This document shows positions 19,088 to 32,870 of a stretch of 64,000 nt of DNA, one piece after another. The DNA is from Mantis religiosa (Eukaryota; Arthropoda; Insecta; Mantodea; Mantidae): assembly GCA_030765055.1 (NCBI GenBank), contig JAUKNK010000331.1:1870001-1934000 (forward strand), read 5' to 3'. The position numbers were made by a program, and so were the translations under genes. The notes beneath the pieces were generated by a model that searched no databases, was not told the origin of the DNA, and saw nothing but the letters and a program-made list of their open reading frames with translations. The stretch's first letter is position 1; every line of letters starts with the position of its first letter.

Positions 19088-20276
19088 CTTACACTAGGGA
19101 AGAGACTTTGTAGTTATTAACAAAATATGTGTAATTATTTGTAATTATGTTATTTATATTCAGCTTAGATTCAATATATCTTTGTTGTTTGCAAACGAAC
19201 CTTAGCTGAAGTATATATGGAGGCAATATAGAGTAAACTATTACTTGTGTGTGACAGAAGATGTCTCCTAAACTGGGACTTTCGGCTAAATGAACCATTG
19301 ACTTAATTCTAATTAAATTATGTCCTAAAGACTGAGTTTTGTTGGAACTTCTTTTGAAAGCTATGCAACAACAACTTGGAGAAATTTATCAGGAACGAAA
19401 GGCAATAACTTAAAGGTAAAAAGCCTAATTTTGTAAACCTTTCTGTTCTTCAGTCGTGATTATGATGAACTGACATTACACTCTCTAGTCTTTGTCACAC
19501 CTTATCTATCTTCAGATTTAATTGGAATAATCATTAGCAATTTAATAATTACTATTTGTGTGTAAGGTTAATCTAGTAGCCATGTGAAATCTTAAGAATT
19601 CATTTTCGACTTTTATAATCCCCTATGGTTTCTCATTTATACAAACGTCATACGAAAATAGAGATCTTCCAACGACATTCCGGAATAAGTTATGTCCATC
19701 ATTCAACATGAAAGTATTTGAGTGAATGTAAAGTATAAGTAGTGAATATAAAACCTGTACCGAGTTCTGACTTTGGTAGAGTCCTGTATGATCAAATCAT
19801 ATAGTCAAAATGTTGTAACATTATAAAATAGAAGTTGACAGAAATATACAAACCCCCAACTTCAGAAATTTAACCTTAAAATAAACTAAATTGACACAGC
19901 CTTTTCTTACTTTTTGGAAAGCATTACTTTTCCATTGACCTCTAATAATTTCATAAAGCTAACTAATATGTAATATAGAAAACAAAATGCACAACTCTAA
20001 TATTCTACAAATAGGTTCAGATTCATCGAAAGTCAAATCTTGTTATAAAGGATAATTTGTGGAAGTTTATTTAGTTAAGGATTTTGAATCCTTTTTTGTT
20101 CTACTTTAATATCCAATAACTTTAAATCTTAAACACGTTACTCCTACTCTTGTAAACTAGTAAGAGTTCCACCAGAACTTAACTGAGCTGACACAATTTT
20201 TAACATTTAACTATGGCTTCTCGTATCCTGAACAAATTTCGTAATGAAACTTCTTCTGTACACTTGTTTTTCTCAG

Positions 20277-20436
20277 CAGATGTAATAAAAAGCCTTAGTG
20301 TTAGGGCGGATTCAGAGTGTAACACGTTAAATGTCTGCAGACGATCTGTTAGTTACAGTGATTGTTCACCAGGAGAGTTTCCAGAACTGCCAACCGAACT
20401 GGAATTGCTGTCCATAGATGGCGCCACAGGTAATAT
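20277..20436 (+). repeat. Core module c3, exon-like (20277-20429)
   Basis: TTGTTTTTCTCAG ends at 20276, a good 3' splice-site tract with a second CAG directly after. The module then runs 153 nt to GCGCCACAG and GTAATATC, a good 5' splice site. It contains AGATGGCGCC. A short open frame passes through (ELPTELELLS), but the upstream frame differs from the other copies. Confidence 0.7.
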
Positions 20437-22189
20437 CTTGTACTGCGAATGGATGTAATTATTTACCAATTTTGATAACACACTTTAAACATGTTCCTTA
20501 CTTAAAGCTAAGGTTTCATTTCTCTCTATTTTCTTAAAATAAACAACAGCTTCAGAGATTACACGGATGCTTTCGAAAGAATAAATAATGCTCAGTGAGA
20601 AAGGAAGTCTCCTAAAGTGTACATATCTTGACCGGTGTTTGCATCTAGAAAGCATTAAACGTTTCAAATTGTTGACTTTTTCTGTTCAGTTTTGTTGGAA
20701 CTTGAACATATAACGATCATAAGACTTGCATCTGTGTGTTCCTTAAGAATATTATTTGAGTGTGAGAAGACTTGATAAGCAGTATGCCTCAAGATTGAGA
20801 GGAAGTCGTTGGTCAGAAATACTTGCTGGTTGATCTCACAAGACTTTTTAGAGCTTTTTATAAACCATTATACATCATTATTATTTTCCTTGCAAGAAAA
20901 ATATGAGAATACAGTCCGGTTAAACCGCTCCGTAATGTCCTTCAAATTTGACTATTTTGCACAGCTCAACGATAAAATATTTAAGCTTTAAATTTAAGAA
21001 ATTCATACTTATTGAACAAATCAAACAAATAACAAGAAATCCCTCGCAAATACTTTACTCCACATAAAGTATATTTCAATTTATTGTTTGTTTTATCGAG
21101 ATCTCTATATTGGAGCGGTAAGATATTGTCTGTCTTTTACAGTTTACCATTATGGTAATGTCCTAAAGAAAAATTATTACCACATTTATATTTTTTTAAG
21201 TTTGCTGTATATTAATACAAATCCTTGAAAACCCTTTTGACAAGATGTTGGAAAATGCTCCATGTATAAGAGGCCTGGGTTCGAGATTTCCCTGAATATT
21301 TACCTGTCACATCCTTTAAATATACTGAGTATTTAGTCGACTTTTGTTGTAAGAGCTTTGCTGTTGACAGACACAGAAATAAATAAAAAGTGTGGTTGTG
21401 TATCTTGACTTTAAGTGATAGTCAAATGTTTAAAGAGCTAATCGGTATATGTCCGGACTAAACCAAGTAATGTATTGCTTTCGGAGATAACTGTAAATAT
21501 TGGTAAATACAAACAATTAACAAGGATTGTGTCTTACATACATCCTGTGTTTTAACAACATCTACATTTTTGTTTATTAACATTTTGTCTGTCTCTTAGA
21601 GATATAAAGGAACATTCAGAATGAAGAGAACTTACGAGGATATTACCAAAATAGTCAAGATATACAATTCATTTGTCATCAATTCACATTACATATTTCA
21701 TAAGTTAGTCAAAATCGCCACATTTAGTGTAAAAAATAAAAAGTGTTGAATAAATATTTTATATAAAGTGTAGTGTGAAGTCTTTATTTATCTAGATTTT
21801 ATATACAGTGAAGTGAAGTCGAATGTACCAGTCGTTATGTGATGATTTTGAAATAACATTCTCTTTACATAAACATGAGAGGAAAACAAATGAATAACCT
21901 CGTATTTCAGGAAAGTATAAGTATTGGAGAATTCAAACAAATAACAAGAAATATCTCATAAATTATAACTTTGCAAAACTTTATTTCATGTAATTTGTAT
22001 ATTTCAATGTAGTCTACAGTTTTTTGTTTTGTAAGTGTTGATCTATCTCTAGTTTTTTAACAGTTAAACAACGGTCTATTAGTAATGAAGAGGACTTCTA
22101 AGAATGTTTCCAGAAGGTTTTGGTCAACCAATCATGAAATTATATTAAAATATTGAAGTTTGCTAAGTTGCCAGTTGTATTAAATGTAT

Positions 22190-22760
22190 GACAAAACATA
22201 TATACACTAAATGTCAAAGATCACATCAAAATGTATTTCCTACCATTGATCAAATGAGTGTAGTTCATTATTCCTGCAACAGATGCCATTACTTTAGATT
22301 CCCCAGTCGAGAACTAGAAATTACAAAATTCCATCAATGTCTCTCCATTCTCATTTTCTGTGACATCTTCATAGTTTCTCATTACATTTGTAATTCGTCA
22401 CTTTCTCCCTGTGGCATTTAAATCTCCAAATATAAATATAATCATCTTTGTTGAACTTATTTAACGTCTTCTGTAACACCTTTCTTTTGTTTGACCTTCC
22501 TCTGGACCATATACTCGTATTACTGTAATGCAACCTTTCTGTATTTTAAATCACACCATTATAATTCTTTCATTAATAAATGTATATGATGTAATTATCC
22601 TTCTCCACTTCATATCAAACATTATAGCAATCCTTGCTTTTTCATATTCTATGTCTACTCTACTATAGAAAGTCATGTAGTTGTTCAGTTACATTTTAGT
22701 TTCTGTCAATAATGTTACATTTATTTGCTTTTGTTTTAACTACTCTCACGCTCATATTCC
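22190..22760 (-). pseudogene. Endonuclease relic of a non-LTR retrotransposon
   Basis: Read on the minus strand from about 22640 downwards, broken frames give RIAIMFDMKWRRIITSYTF, then ITVIRVYGPEEGQTKE, then FGDLNATGRK and ENGETLMEFCNF. These are characteristic APE endonuclease blocks of a non-LTR element of a different type from E1/E2. Several stops and shifts separate them, so it is dead. The first part recurs at 45910-46200 in block Y, so the insertion predates the block duplication. Confidence 0.75.
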
Positions 22761-23975
22761 TTTTAAACTTATAACTACTATTGAAAGACTTAAACAAATA
22801 AAAAGAAATGTCTAACAAATACTTCACTACACAACAAATACATTTAATATTGTTTGTTTTATTGAGATCTGTAATTCCAGCTTTTGACTTTTAAGTCTCT
22901 TACTATTTACCACATTCCCCGATGATTCAAGATACATATTTCGTTTTTCTTGACAATATTTTAAAGAGACTACCAAGTCTGTGTTAACACGAACGTCGTC
23001 TTTAGGTGTTATAGACTGCCGATAGTCAATTACAGTAAAACACTTGAGTAATACAACATATAGAATCAATTCTAATTACAAAATACGTGTTGAAAATCCA
23101 AGACAAAATCATTTAATATAAAATATAAGATATTAGAAATATTTGTTTACCACATCAACTTTTTTCAAACAGTTCCATTAGATACAGTTTTACCAAATTC
23201 TTCTAAAATTTATCTTTTAATTTCCACAATATAGACTGATAAAGCGCTCTTATGCATACTTTATCTTTTGGAATCCATTAAGTTTAACTAAAATATGTTT
23301 TTTTAATTTAAATAAGTCAAGTAAATTAGAACTCTAAACTGATATCTGTGCTAAAACCACAAAATACCAAGAGATGTCAAAAAGCCATTGTTTTGAAAAT
23401 TGTGGTGTATTCAGCTTTTGATATGAGATAATACTCATAAAACTGAGAAAACAAAAGACTAACCTTTAAAATAACCTAATGTAGGTATAGGACAACACTG
23501 AAACTAAGGAAGTTGTTATCTAAATGCTCTGTTAACTTTATAAAACGTCACTATTAGCAGATAATTACCTCAACAGACTTTTAAACACTGAAATAGGGTT
23601 AAGTACCATTCTGGCGATACTTGACAGAGAAGTACAGTTTTTCCAAGTAGTCACATACTTCACAGTCAACAAAATGACAATATGATTCACCAGTAATGTA
23701 CCTTCATATCTACCTCTCATCAGATACTGACACATTTGTTAATGTTAAAGAGACATAAATAAGTAACCAACAAAAACAAACTACATTCATATTGTACATG
23801 AAGTGTTAAGGAGGCTCTGGAACTAGAACACATACTCATACCTCATTTGTTACTTTATTTATGGTCCTTCTAGTATACCTCAGACTTTTTACTTTTCGTA
23901 TAAACCGTATTTATTTATGGGTTTTATGGAAATGGAAATATACAATGTTAATTTTATTTTCCTTGCAAGAAAATA

Positions 23976-25090
23976 GAGTAGAGTAGGTTTGTAACCTACC
24001 AATTCAAATTCCCTGATTCGGCAGTAGCCCTAGTTAGGGATTACCTCTCCGGTCGGCGCCTTCGCACCACGGTAGAAGACGCAGCATCCAGCGTTAAGCC
24101 AATCAAAGCAGGCGTACCTCAAGGAAGTGTGCTGCGACCGACACTATTCAGCTTATACATAAATGACATGCCCGATCTAGTAAGAACGAACAAATATATA
24201 TAGATACCGACGACACCGCTCAAGTAACACAGTCAAATCCATCGCGAATTATACATCAACGTCTCCAAAACGCCTTAAATCCACTAGAACCTTGGTTCTC
24301 CAAGTGGAGAATTAGAGTTAATGGATGGAAAAACGCAAGCTATAATCTTCACGAAAAGATTCCTGCATAGTAAAAACAAGCGTGACCTTCAGCTGTTAAT
24401 ATATCAAGGCGAAGGAATCGACTGGAAGGACCAAGTGACCTGTTTAGGTCTTGTAATGGACCAGAGACTCACCTGGGGCAAACACATTACTACGATCAGA
24501 GCCAAGGCCAATTGCCAGCTAAATAAATTATTTACATTATTTAGTATTAACAGCCATCTTAAAGTACATATGGGCCTTACCTTATATAAGACAATGATAA
24601 GGCCTATTATCACGTATACAGCACTCGTGTGGGGATACGCTGCAAAATCTCACTTACACAAGTTGCAAACGCTACAAAACCGAATAATCCGAATAATTAC
24701 AAAGCAACCGCCGGTAGCACCGGCCAATCTATTGCACAACGAACTAAGACTACACTCAATTGAGGAATTTATCAAAAGACTCAGCTGCAACATATATAAG
24801 CGCAAAGATAAAAACACTAATTCACTAATACAGCAACTAGGCGCTTACGAAACCGAATACACTTAACGCAAAAGACCGCTGTCCATATTTGATATTACCA
24901 TAAGAACGGGAGACCCAGAAATAGATATCCAAGAGTATCTTAACACTCTCGTAAGACTTCCATAGAGGTAGCAAAATTACCCATGACTGTACACCACACC
25001 CTGACATTTGGCAGTCCACAAAGTCCTTGCTCTTAGTCAAAGCGGCTCTGGTGGGGAGACAATCCCCTCCCCTCATACTTACACGACATA
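23976..25090 (+). pseudogene. 5'-truncated Jockey-like RT fragment
   Basis: It begins inside the RT: LVRDYLSGRRL, then AGVPQGSVLRP and LYINDMPDL. After a frame change comes TDDTAQ where FADDTAQ is expected, then the thumb and C-terminal region in an open stretch at 24321-24866 (KTQAIIFTKR, ITYTALVWGYAAKS, LQNRIIRI). It has at least two frameshifts and lost its catalytic aromatic residue. A 3' UTR-like stretch follows to about 25090. The left edge abuts a host segment, TTTTCCTTGCAAGAAAA. Confidence 0.85.
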
Positions 25091-25690
25091 TCTCTATAAA
25101 TAATGGTTATGATCAATCTTAAGCGAACAAATTCAACTTAGAATTAACCTCATACTAGACGCAGCTTACGCGCACTGCTAACAGTCATACATATGTACAC
25201 ACTAATTTCACTTGTAAGGATAATGCTTCACTAACGCTATCCTGGCGACCACCACTAACATTAATGACACGTTCTACCCGCTTAGGGGTGGACAGACAAT
25301 TAACTAAGAACTAAAAGTACTATAACTTACACATGACTACCTCCTCCATCATTGAGGATGCAACCATTACGTTAGCACAGCGTTTCATATTGGAAACGAC
25401 ACCACACCCCACCACATCCCTCACCATCAGTCTGCGAGGGCATATTCAGGGCTTCGTCCATGCTTATGTCCTAGCACACAACCTCACCTCGGTTAGACCA
25501 TACGGCCAACCTCTACACGCTCTCCATGAATCCGAGGTGCTTATAGCGGTACTGCTGGAATTCCTCACCTGACTTCTCTCCGGTGGAGGTTTTTTAGTGG
25601 GTAGTACCTTCGGGTGAAGTTCACACTCCCGGCTGCACCATCCCAGTACAGTCCCGGTTAGTCCATAAATGGATTTTTCCTCCACTTGGA
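25091..25690 (+). mobile_element. Probable 3' end of a second non-LTR element
   Basis: A GC-richer stretch holds an open frame of 79 codons (25333-25572) of unknown function, rich in T, S and H. Next is GGTGGAGGTTTTTTAGTGGG, of the kind seen in 3' regions of some arthropod non-LTR elements, and an A-rich end, GGAAAAAATAAAA. The host block resumes at about 25695. It may be the 3' UTR of the element at 23976 or a separate insertion. Confidence 0.45.
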
Positions 25691-26683
25691 AAAAATAAAA
25701 CTGATCCATGGACTTAATTCTAATTACATTGTATCGCACAACAAACGTTTTTTTGGAATGCAGAAACAACTTGGAGGAATTTATCACGAACTAAAGACAA
25801 TCACTAAAAGTTGGAAAGCCTGATAATAAATAACAATACTGTAAACCTTTCTGTTCTTCAGTTGCGAATATGATGAACTGACGTTACAATGTCTGCTCCT
25901 TGTCACGACTTATTTATCTTATTTTAATTGGAATAAACATTAGTAATTTAATAATTACTATGTCGGTGTAACGTTAATCTAGTGGCCATGCAAAATCTTA
26001 AGAATTTACTTTCGACTTTTTTAATCTCCTATGGTTTGTCATTTATACAAAAGTCATACGAATATAGAGATCTTCCGACGACATTCCGGAATAAGTTATG
26101 TCCATCATTCAACATGAGAGCATTTGAGTGAATGTAAAGTATAAGTAGTGAATGTAAAACCTGTACCAAGATCTGACTTTGGTACAATTTTGTGTGGTCA
26201 AATCATGTAGTCTGAATGTTGCATCATTATAAAATAGAAGTTGAGAAAAATATACAAACTCCCTCCTTCAGAAATTTAACTTTTATATAAACTAAATTGA
26301 CACAGTCTTTTCTTATCTTTTGGAAAGTATTATTTTATTATTTGACCTCTAATGATTTGATAAAGGTAACTAATATTTGAGATAGAAAACAAAATGCACA
26401 ACTCTAATATTCTACACATAAGTTCAGATTCATTGAAAGTCAAATCTTGCTATAAAGGATAATATCTGGAAGTTTATTTAGTTAAGGATTTTGAATTCAT
26501 TTTTGTTCTACTTCAATATCCGATAACTTTAAATCTTAAACATGTTACTCCTACTCTTGTAAACTAGCAAGAATAACACCAGAACTTAACTTAGCTGACC
26601 CAATTTTTAACATTTAACTACGGCTTCTCGTATCCTCAGCAAATTTCATAATGAAACTTCTTCTGTACACTTCTTTTTCTCAG

Positions 26684-26838
26684 CAGATGGAATAAAATGC
26701 AGGGCGGATTGAGAGTGTAACACGTTAAATGTCTGCAGTAAATGATCTGTTAGTTATAGTGACTGTCCGCCAGGAGGGAGTTTCCAGAACAGCCAACCGA
26801 ACTGGAATTGCTGTCCACAGATGGCTCTACAGGTAATA
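26684..26838 (+). repeat. Core module c4, exon-like (26684-26832)
   Basis: TTCTTTTTCTCAG ends at 26683, the module runs 149 nt to CTCTACAG, and GTAATATT follows. The core reads GTCCGCCAGGAGGGAG and CTGTCCACAGATGGCTC. It is the paralogue of c9. Confidence 0.7.
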
Positions 26839-29800
26839 TTTTGTTATGCCAATGAATGCATCTAATTATTTACCAATTTTGGTAACACACTTTAAATATG
26901 TTCCTCTCAAAATACCAAAGGTTTAATTTGTCTTTATTTTCTTAAACAAACAACAGCTTCAGTGATTAAACGGTTGCTTCCGAAAAAATAAATGATGCTC
27001 TGTGAGAAAGGAAGTCTCCTAAAGTGTATATATCTTGACCGGTCTTTGCATCTAGAAAGCGTTTAACATTTCAAATTATAATTGCAGCTGTTCTGTTTTG
27101 TTGGGACTTGAACCTATATCCATCACAAAAGTTGGATCTGTGTGTTCCTTAATAATATTATTTGAGTATCAGTAGACTTGTTAAGCAGTATGCCTCAAGT
27201 TTGAGAGGAAGTTGTTGGTAAGAAATACTTGCTGCGTTGATCTCACAAGACTCTTTGGATCTCTTTATAAACCATTATACATCATTATTATTTTCCTTGC
27301 AAGAAAAATAGGAGAATACAGTCCGGTTAAACCGCTTCGTAATAGCCTTCAAATTTGACTTTCTTTGCTCAGCTTAACGATAAAATATTTTAGTTTTAGT
27401 TATTTGAAAGAGACTACCAAGTCTGTGTTAAAATGAACGTGGTCTTTAGGTGTTATGGACTTCCGATAGTCAATTACAGTAAAACATCTGAGTAATACAA
27501 ATATACAATCAATTATATTTGCATCATACATGTTAAAAATCCTAGATCAAATTTTTAGTATAAAATATAAGACTTTAAAATAATTTCTTAACCACATTAA
27601 TTTTTTCAAGCAGTTCCATTTGATGCAGTTTTCTAAAATATATATTTTAGTTTCTAAAATGTAGATAGTTAATCCTCTCTTACAAATGGTTTATCTTTTG
27701 GAATGTATTATAACCTATTACTTTAAATAACAGGTTTTAAAATGTTTATTTTATTCAAATAAGTCATGTAAATTAGAACTCCAAACTGATTTCTGTGTTA
27801 AAACAAGAAAATCATAAGAGATGTTTTGAAAATTGGTATTGCGCATTTGATATAAGATAATAACACTCTGATCTAAGATTCTAATAACTCAGAAAACCAA
27901 ACACTAACCTTTAAAATACCCTAGTGTTGGTATAGGACAACACTGAGGGTAAGTTGTTATCTAAATGCTCTGTAAACTTTATAAAATGTCACTTTTAGCA
28001 GTTAATTCCCTCAACAGACTTACAGACACTGATGTACCATCCTGGTGATACTTGACATAGAAGGACAAATTTCGCAATTGGTCACATACTTCACAGTTAA
28101 CAAAATGACAATATGATTAACCATATCTACCTCGACATCAGATACTGACATTTTTGTTAATGTTAAAGAGACATAAATAAGTAACCAACAAAAACAAACT
28201 ACATTCATATTGTACATGAAGTGTTAAGGAGGCTTTGGAACTAGAACACATACTCATGTGACTTCATTTGTTACTTTATTTACTCTCAGATTACATGAGC
28301 TGTATTAACTTTAATGTAAATATCCAATATGAATTACAATTAATTTAAGAAACGCTGTTTTAATATAGGTAAGTTTGTTTATTTACACTAACTAAAATTT
28401 AAAATAAGTGAATCATATTTCCGCTTACAATTTTCTGGTTATACACCATCAGGAACTCTGAGACATATTTTGAATATCAGAATTTTTGATTCCTCTGATT
28501 CAAAACAATTTGGAGGTCTTGGAGTTTAGCGTTTTTCCATTTATTTAACAAATATATTCTATCTCAAACAGTTTATGTAACCCTCCATAAATCTAATACA
28601 ATTTCATATGATGTATTTTATATGTAAGGAGGGTAACTACCTTGTTCTAAAAGTTATTTTGCTCCTAATTATTGTACCTAACAATATTATTAGATTTATT
28701 AAAGACAATGTGCACATAACGTTATTAGTTCAGTCAATGCTCTCATCATTTACAAAGCAGTTCTTTGAGCGAGTCCTAGCAGGGCAGGCAATTAGGTAAT
28801 TATATCTAACAGTGCAATAACTAATGACAATAGAACATCGGTATTACAGCAGATACTGTAAATTCAGATGTAGGTATGTGTCAGAGTCATGTACAAAATA
28901 AATAATCAATAACAACTGGATAGACAAGACCATTAACCTCTCTATCTCATTGTACTAATAATTATGTATCATATTTAAATACTGTCTTATTATTTATAGA
29001 GATAACGATTTAAAACAGGCCAATATTGACTTATAACATGACAAATACATAGATCTAATAATTACCACCAGACCACGCTGTGATCTGCTCTAAACATAGA
29101 GAATGTATTGTATTACACCAAACATTTGATAACAAGATTTTACTGTCAAAACTAATCTTGAGACTTGCTAAATAAGACATATTTGTTACATTTACATGAC
29201 TTTCTCTACTCATTGTCTTATTCTCATATCTACTTCATGTTATTAGAGATAAATATTAATATATATCCTTGTAAGTACAAAGGCAATAGGATAATACCTA
29301 GATGATTTAAGATGCATGTTGCTTTCTCTTGAAAATATATTTAACGTATTGTTTGTGAAGTTCTCCTCAGAGTGTTCACGTTACATCATTGTTTCCCGCT
29401 GAACTACGTTTGACCATTTATGTTTGGGTTATGTGGTTTACAGACACTTGGAGGGGTGTTTCCTAAAAAGGCTTTACACTTTGTATTCACAGAGTTAACA
29501 AATATGTATTTCTGATGAATTCTCCCAGTTAAGTTTATAGATATAATAAAATACTTCAGCCAGTTACTATAATTATGTAGTAGTGAATGTAAAACCTGTA
29601 CCGATGTATGACTTTGGTAGAAATCTTTATGATCAAATCATGTAGTCAAAATGTTCTACAAACTCCCACCTCCAGAAACTTAACCTTTACATAACAAATT
29701 TTAAAAAAACCTTCCTTATACTTTGGAAGACATGATGTTACCATTTATCTCTAATGATTTGATAAAAGTGCCTAATGTCTAATACAAAAAACAAAATGTA

Positions 29801-30072
29801 TAACTGTAATGTTGTGGAAATAGGCTCAAATCCATTCAAAATCAGATCTTGAAAGACAACATAGTATATGGCAACTTAATTTAATTAACAAATTTTAAGC
29901 CTTCTGTTATTCTTTTTCAGAAAAACGTTAATCCTACTCTCGTAAATTTGTAAGAATATTACTAAAATTTAAAATACAGCATGAGCTGACACTATTTTTA
30001 GCATTTAACTACGGCCTCCTTGTATCTACAACAAAATGTGTAATGAAACTAGTTTGGTATACCTTTTTTAAG

Positions 30073-30237
30073 CAGACGTAGTAATGAGCCTTAGTGTTAG
30101 GGCGGATTGAGAGTGTAACAGGTGAAATGTCTGCAGTAGACAATGTGTTAGTTACAGAGGTTGTCCGCCAGGAGAGAAATTCCTGACTACCAACCGAACT
30201 GGAGTCGCTGTCCAGAGATGGAACTACAGGTAATATC
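30073..30237 (+). repeat. Core module c5, exon-like (30073-30229)
   Basis: CTTTTTTAAG ends at 30072 as a weak acceptor. The module runs 157 nt to ACTACAG and GTAATATC. One base is missing relative to the sister copies (CCTGACTACC against CCTGAACTACC), which breaks the small open frame. It is the paralogue of c10. Confidence 0.65.
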
Positions 30238-30535
30238 TTATACAGAGAGGGAATATGTGTAATTAGTTACCAATTAGTACAACATATTATAATTATGTAC
30301 TTGACATAAAGCTTCAACTTAATAGTCCTTTATTACTTTGAAACAAACAGCAGCTTCAGTGAATACAGCCATAAATTGGAAAGAATAAATAATGCTGTGC
30401 AGGAAAGGAAGTATTCTAAAGTGGGTTTATTTGGAACATATCTGCCTCTACAGCGTACTCTTAAATTCTGATAACACAAAGAATAATTGAAGTTTTGTTG
30501 GAACTTGTATCTAAAATGATCATTATAGCTGGAAA

Positions 30536-31048
30536 TGCCTTTATGCTTGGTTAGAAATCTCATTTGTGGCATACTGCCCGCCACAATGGTAGCGTACATC
30601 AGGGTGTTACCTATATAAGGCTTTCTCCTTATTCTGAAAGATGAATGTCGGGTATCTCTAAGCCCCATGGACCCCGCACTCATCGGAGCATTATTTCACC
30701 CATTTCTCCCATTAACCTTGTGACAGAGAGAAGCATGACTTCCTCCAAGATCTCCCATATCTCTGACTCTTAACAGAACCATTAATGATGTACAGTTCTC
30801 CAGGACCTTCATACATGTTTTTGACACTCCCGCTGTTTCTGCTATCTTCCTCTTACTCAATTCACTTCTCCACATCCCGAAAATTTGCCATTTTATATCC
30901 ACATACATTTTATTTCACCCCAAGTTTAGTTTTATTGCCAGACAAAACTGTCCACCTAGCAATGTTCTTGTCAAATCCACAACTGACACTAAAAACCGAC
31001 GGAATCTGTTGTCTTATCAGTGCTACCAACCTCCGAAAATATGACCTA
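30536..31048 (-). mobile_element. Tc1-like transposon fragment with TA target sites
   Basis: X reads CATTATA then insert then CCTATGTGG; block Y at about 49518 reads CATTATATGTGG with no insert. So the insert is bounded by TA at 30536-30537 and 31047-31048, as for Tc1/mariner elements. Terminal inverted repeats are not evident; the end near 30538 is probably truncated. Confidence 0.85.
30545..30908 (-). pseudogene. Tc1-like transposase N-terminal remnant
   Basis: Minus strand from ATG at 30908: WQIFGMWRSELSKRKIAETA followed by GVSKT is a helix-turn-helix DNA-binding start typical of Tc1 transposases, with HKVNGRNG leading to a stop at 30696. A further frame (MSAGSMGLRDTRHSSF, then RIRRKPYI) continues the second DNA-binding half. 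The catalytic DDE region is missing, so it cannot be active. Confidence 0.75.
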
Positions 31049-31945
31049 TGTGGTTGTGACAGCAAAGCACACACTTGGCGTGAACTTCAAGTGCAATAGT
31101 ATTTTAGGGAAAGAATATCTTAACCTTAGAAAATCCGAATAAGATCTGACTTTAAATGTGAATAAATGGCTTCGTAAATTTTACATTAAAATGTGATAGT
31201 AGCCCAAAAACCTGTTCAAGTAACTCTCCCGCCATGATAAAATTCATATACATGCTTCCGTGACAAAAGATATTTTTTATTTAGTCTCTAGTACATTCCT
31301 GACGCAACAATAACTATAATACAATAGGAGTCGAGCAAAAATCATTGGATTCAAGTTCTTAACTGTAGAAAGAATGCTTCGCATAAACTAAATTGTGACG
31401 GCCTTTTTCTCTTGCTCCTTTTTCAATATATACAACTTTAATGTGTCCCGTTTGATCAAAGAAGAAAATATTAAATATATTTACATAAAAAACAAATGTA
31501 CTATTGTATTACTCTGAATTTCTATTTATTCTGACTGAATTTTGAACAATTTTCTTTAAGTTGTAGTTGATGAGATACAGACAAATTCTTAGCACAGAAA
31601 ATAGAGATATCGGTAAAGATTGTGTTTTATGTAAACTTATTTTATCACTAACGGATTTCGAAATACTCTGTTATAGTTCAGTTTCCCAATACTTTTATAT
31701 CTTAAAACGGCAATCCTGTCTCTGATCTTGTCAAAAGCTAATAGCAATGACTTTGTAATATTAAAGCTAACACTATGTTTAAATATTTAACTATATTGCT
31801 GCTGTATGTACAACAAAGTGAGTAATGGAACAACTTCTTAAACGTATATTTCATATTTGTAACAGACGGACAAGTAAACCTTTGTGTAACGGTTGGTCAT
31901 GAGTCAATTTGTTATATAGCAGACGATGTTTTAGTTATAGTAATT

Positions 31946-32004
31946 GTCCGCCAGGGGAGAACCGACCGCCTGTTGCTGTCCAGAGAGGGCTCCACATGTA
32001 TTAT
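31946..32004 (+). repeat. Core module c6 (short subtype)
   Basis: GTCCGCCAGGGGAGAACCG and TTGCTGTCCAGAGAGGGC, ending CACATGTATTATC. It is preceded by the AACAGACGGACAAGTAAACC segment shared with c2, c11 and c12. It is the paralogue of c11. Confidence 0.85.
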
Positions 32005-32870
32005 CCTAATATGGGGAAGAAACGTTGTATTTATTAACAATGTTATGTAAGAATTTCTAATTATATTCATTATACGCATCTTAGATTTAACTGTAGCATT
32101 TTGCCTGTAAACGAAAGTAAGGCGTAATGTATATGGAGGTAATATCGAGTTAACAAATAATTTTGTGTTAGAAAGGAAGTCTCCTAAAGTAAGTACAAAA
32201 CTAGGTATTTCGCCTAACTGAAATATGGACTTGTTGCAATTTTTATTATGTCTACTGAATTTTGTTGAAACCTATTTACTTAAAGCAATTAGTGTAATGC
32301 AGGAAGAACAATAGTTGTCCGAATTGGGAGGTAAAATACTCCCGCATATTGATTAACTTCTAGTTTACTTTTAATATGGGCATTGGTGATAGCTTTGATA
32401 GCCCATATTATACGTCACTGCTTTATTAATTCAAATATACCTTTAACATTATAATAATTATGTTTGTGAAAGGATATAGCTAGTTCCCATGTAAAATCAT
32501 TAAGATTTAATTTTCGGGTTTGTGCATCTCTTATGGTTTGTCAGTTGTACAAGTCTCTCGCGGATATAGAGATCTTCCTAAAACATTCCGCAACAATTTA
32601 ACATATGTTCATCTTTCATCTTCAAAGTACTTTAGAACAATTTTGTCTTTAAAAAACCAAACTTTTCGAGAACGCTTCTTGCAACTGTTAGTAAGTGTTG
32701 ATAGTAAGGACTGAGTGATATTCTTGTAAATCTACGTCTGACATCCTAGGAAGATTCTGAGCGTTTTACTTTTTGGGTTATGTTGCTTACAGACCTTTTT
32801 GTAAAGTTGCTCTAACTATTAAAGATATGTACTCCATTATCAATAACTTTACTGTTTACAATAACTATTT

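Larger units (their letters stand above)
18467..23975 (+). repeat. Mosaic repeat block W (partial third copy of X/Y)
   Basis: The order of segments matches block Y. Around 18830 it has the GCTAACACTATG segment leading to core c2; around 19585 the TTTCTCATTTATACAAACGTC segment; then c3 (20364), a TTTATCGAGATCTCTATATTGG-type segment (about 21090), the CAATTAACAAGGATTGTG segment (about 21510), and ACTACCAAGTCTGTG (about 22968). Matching segments lie at 50230, 44214, 44947, 45660 and 46405, some in a different order, so the block is rearranged. No protein-coding gene is supported except the retrotransposon relic at 22190-22760. Confidence 0.75.
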
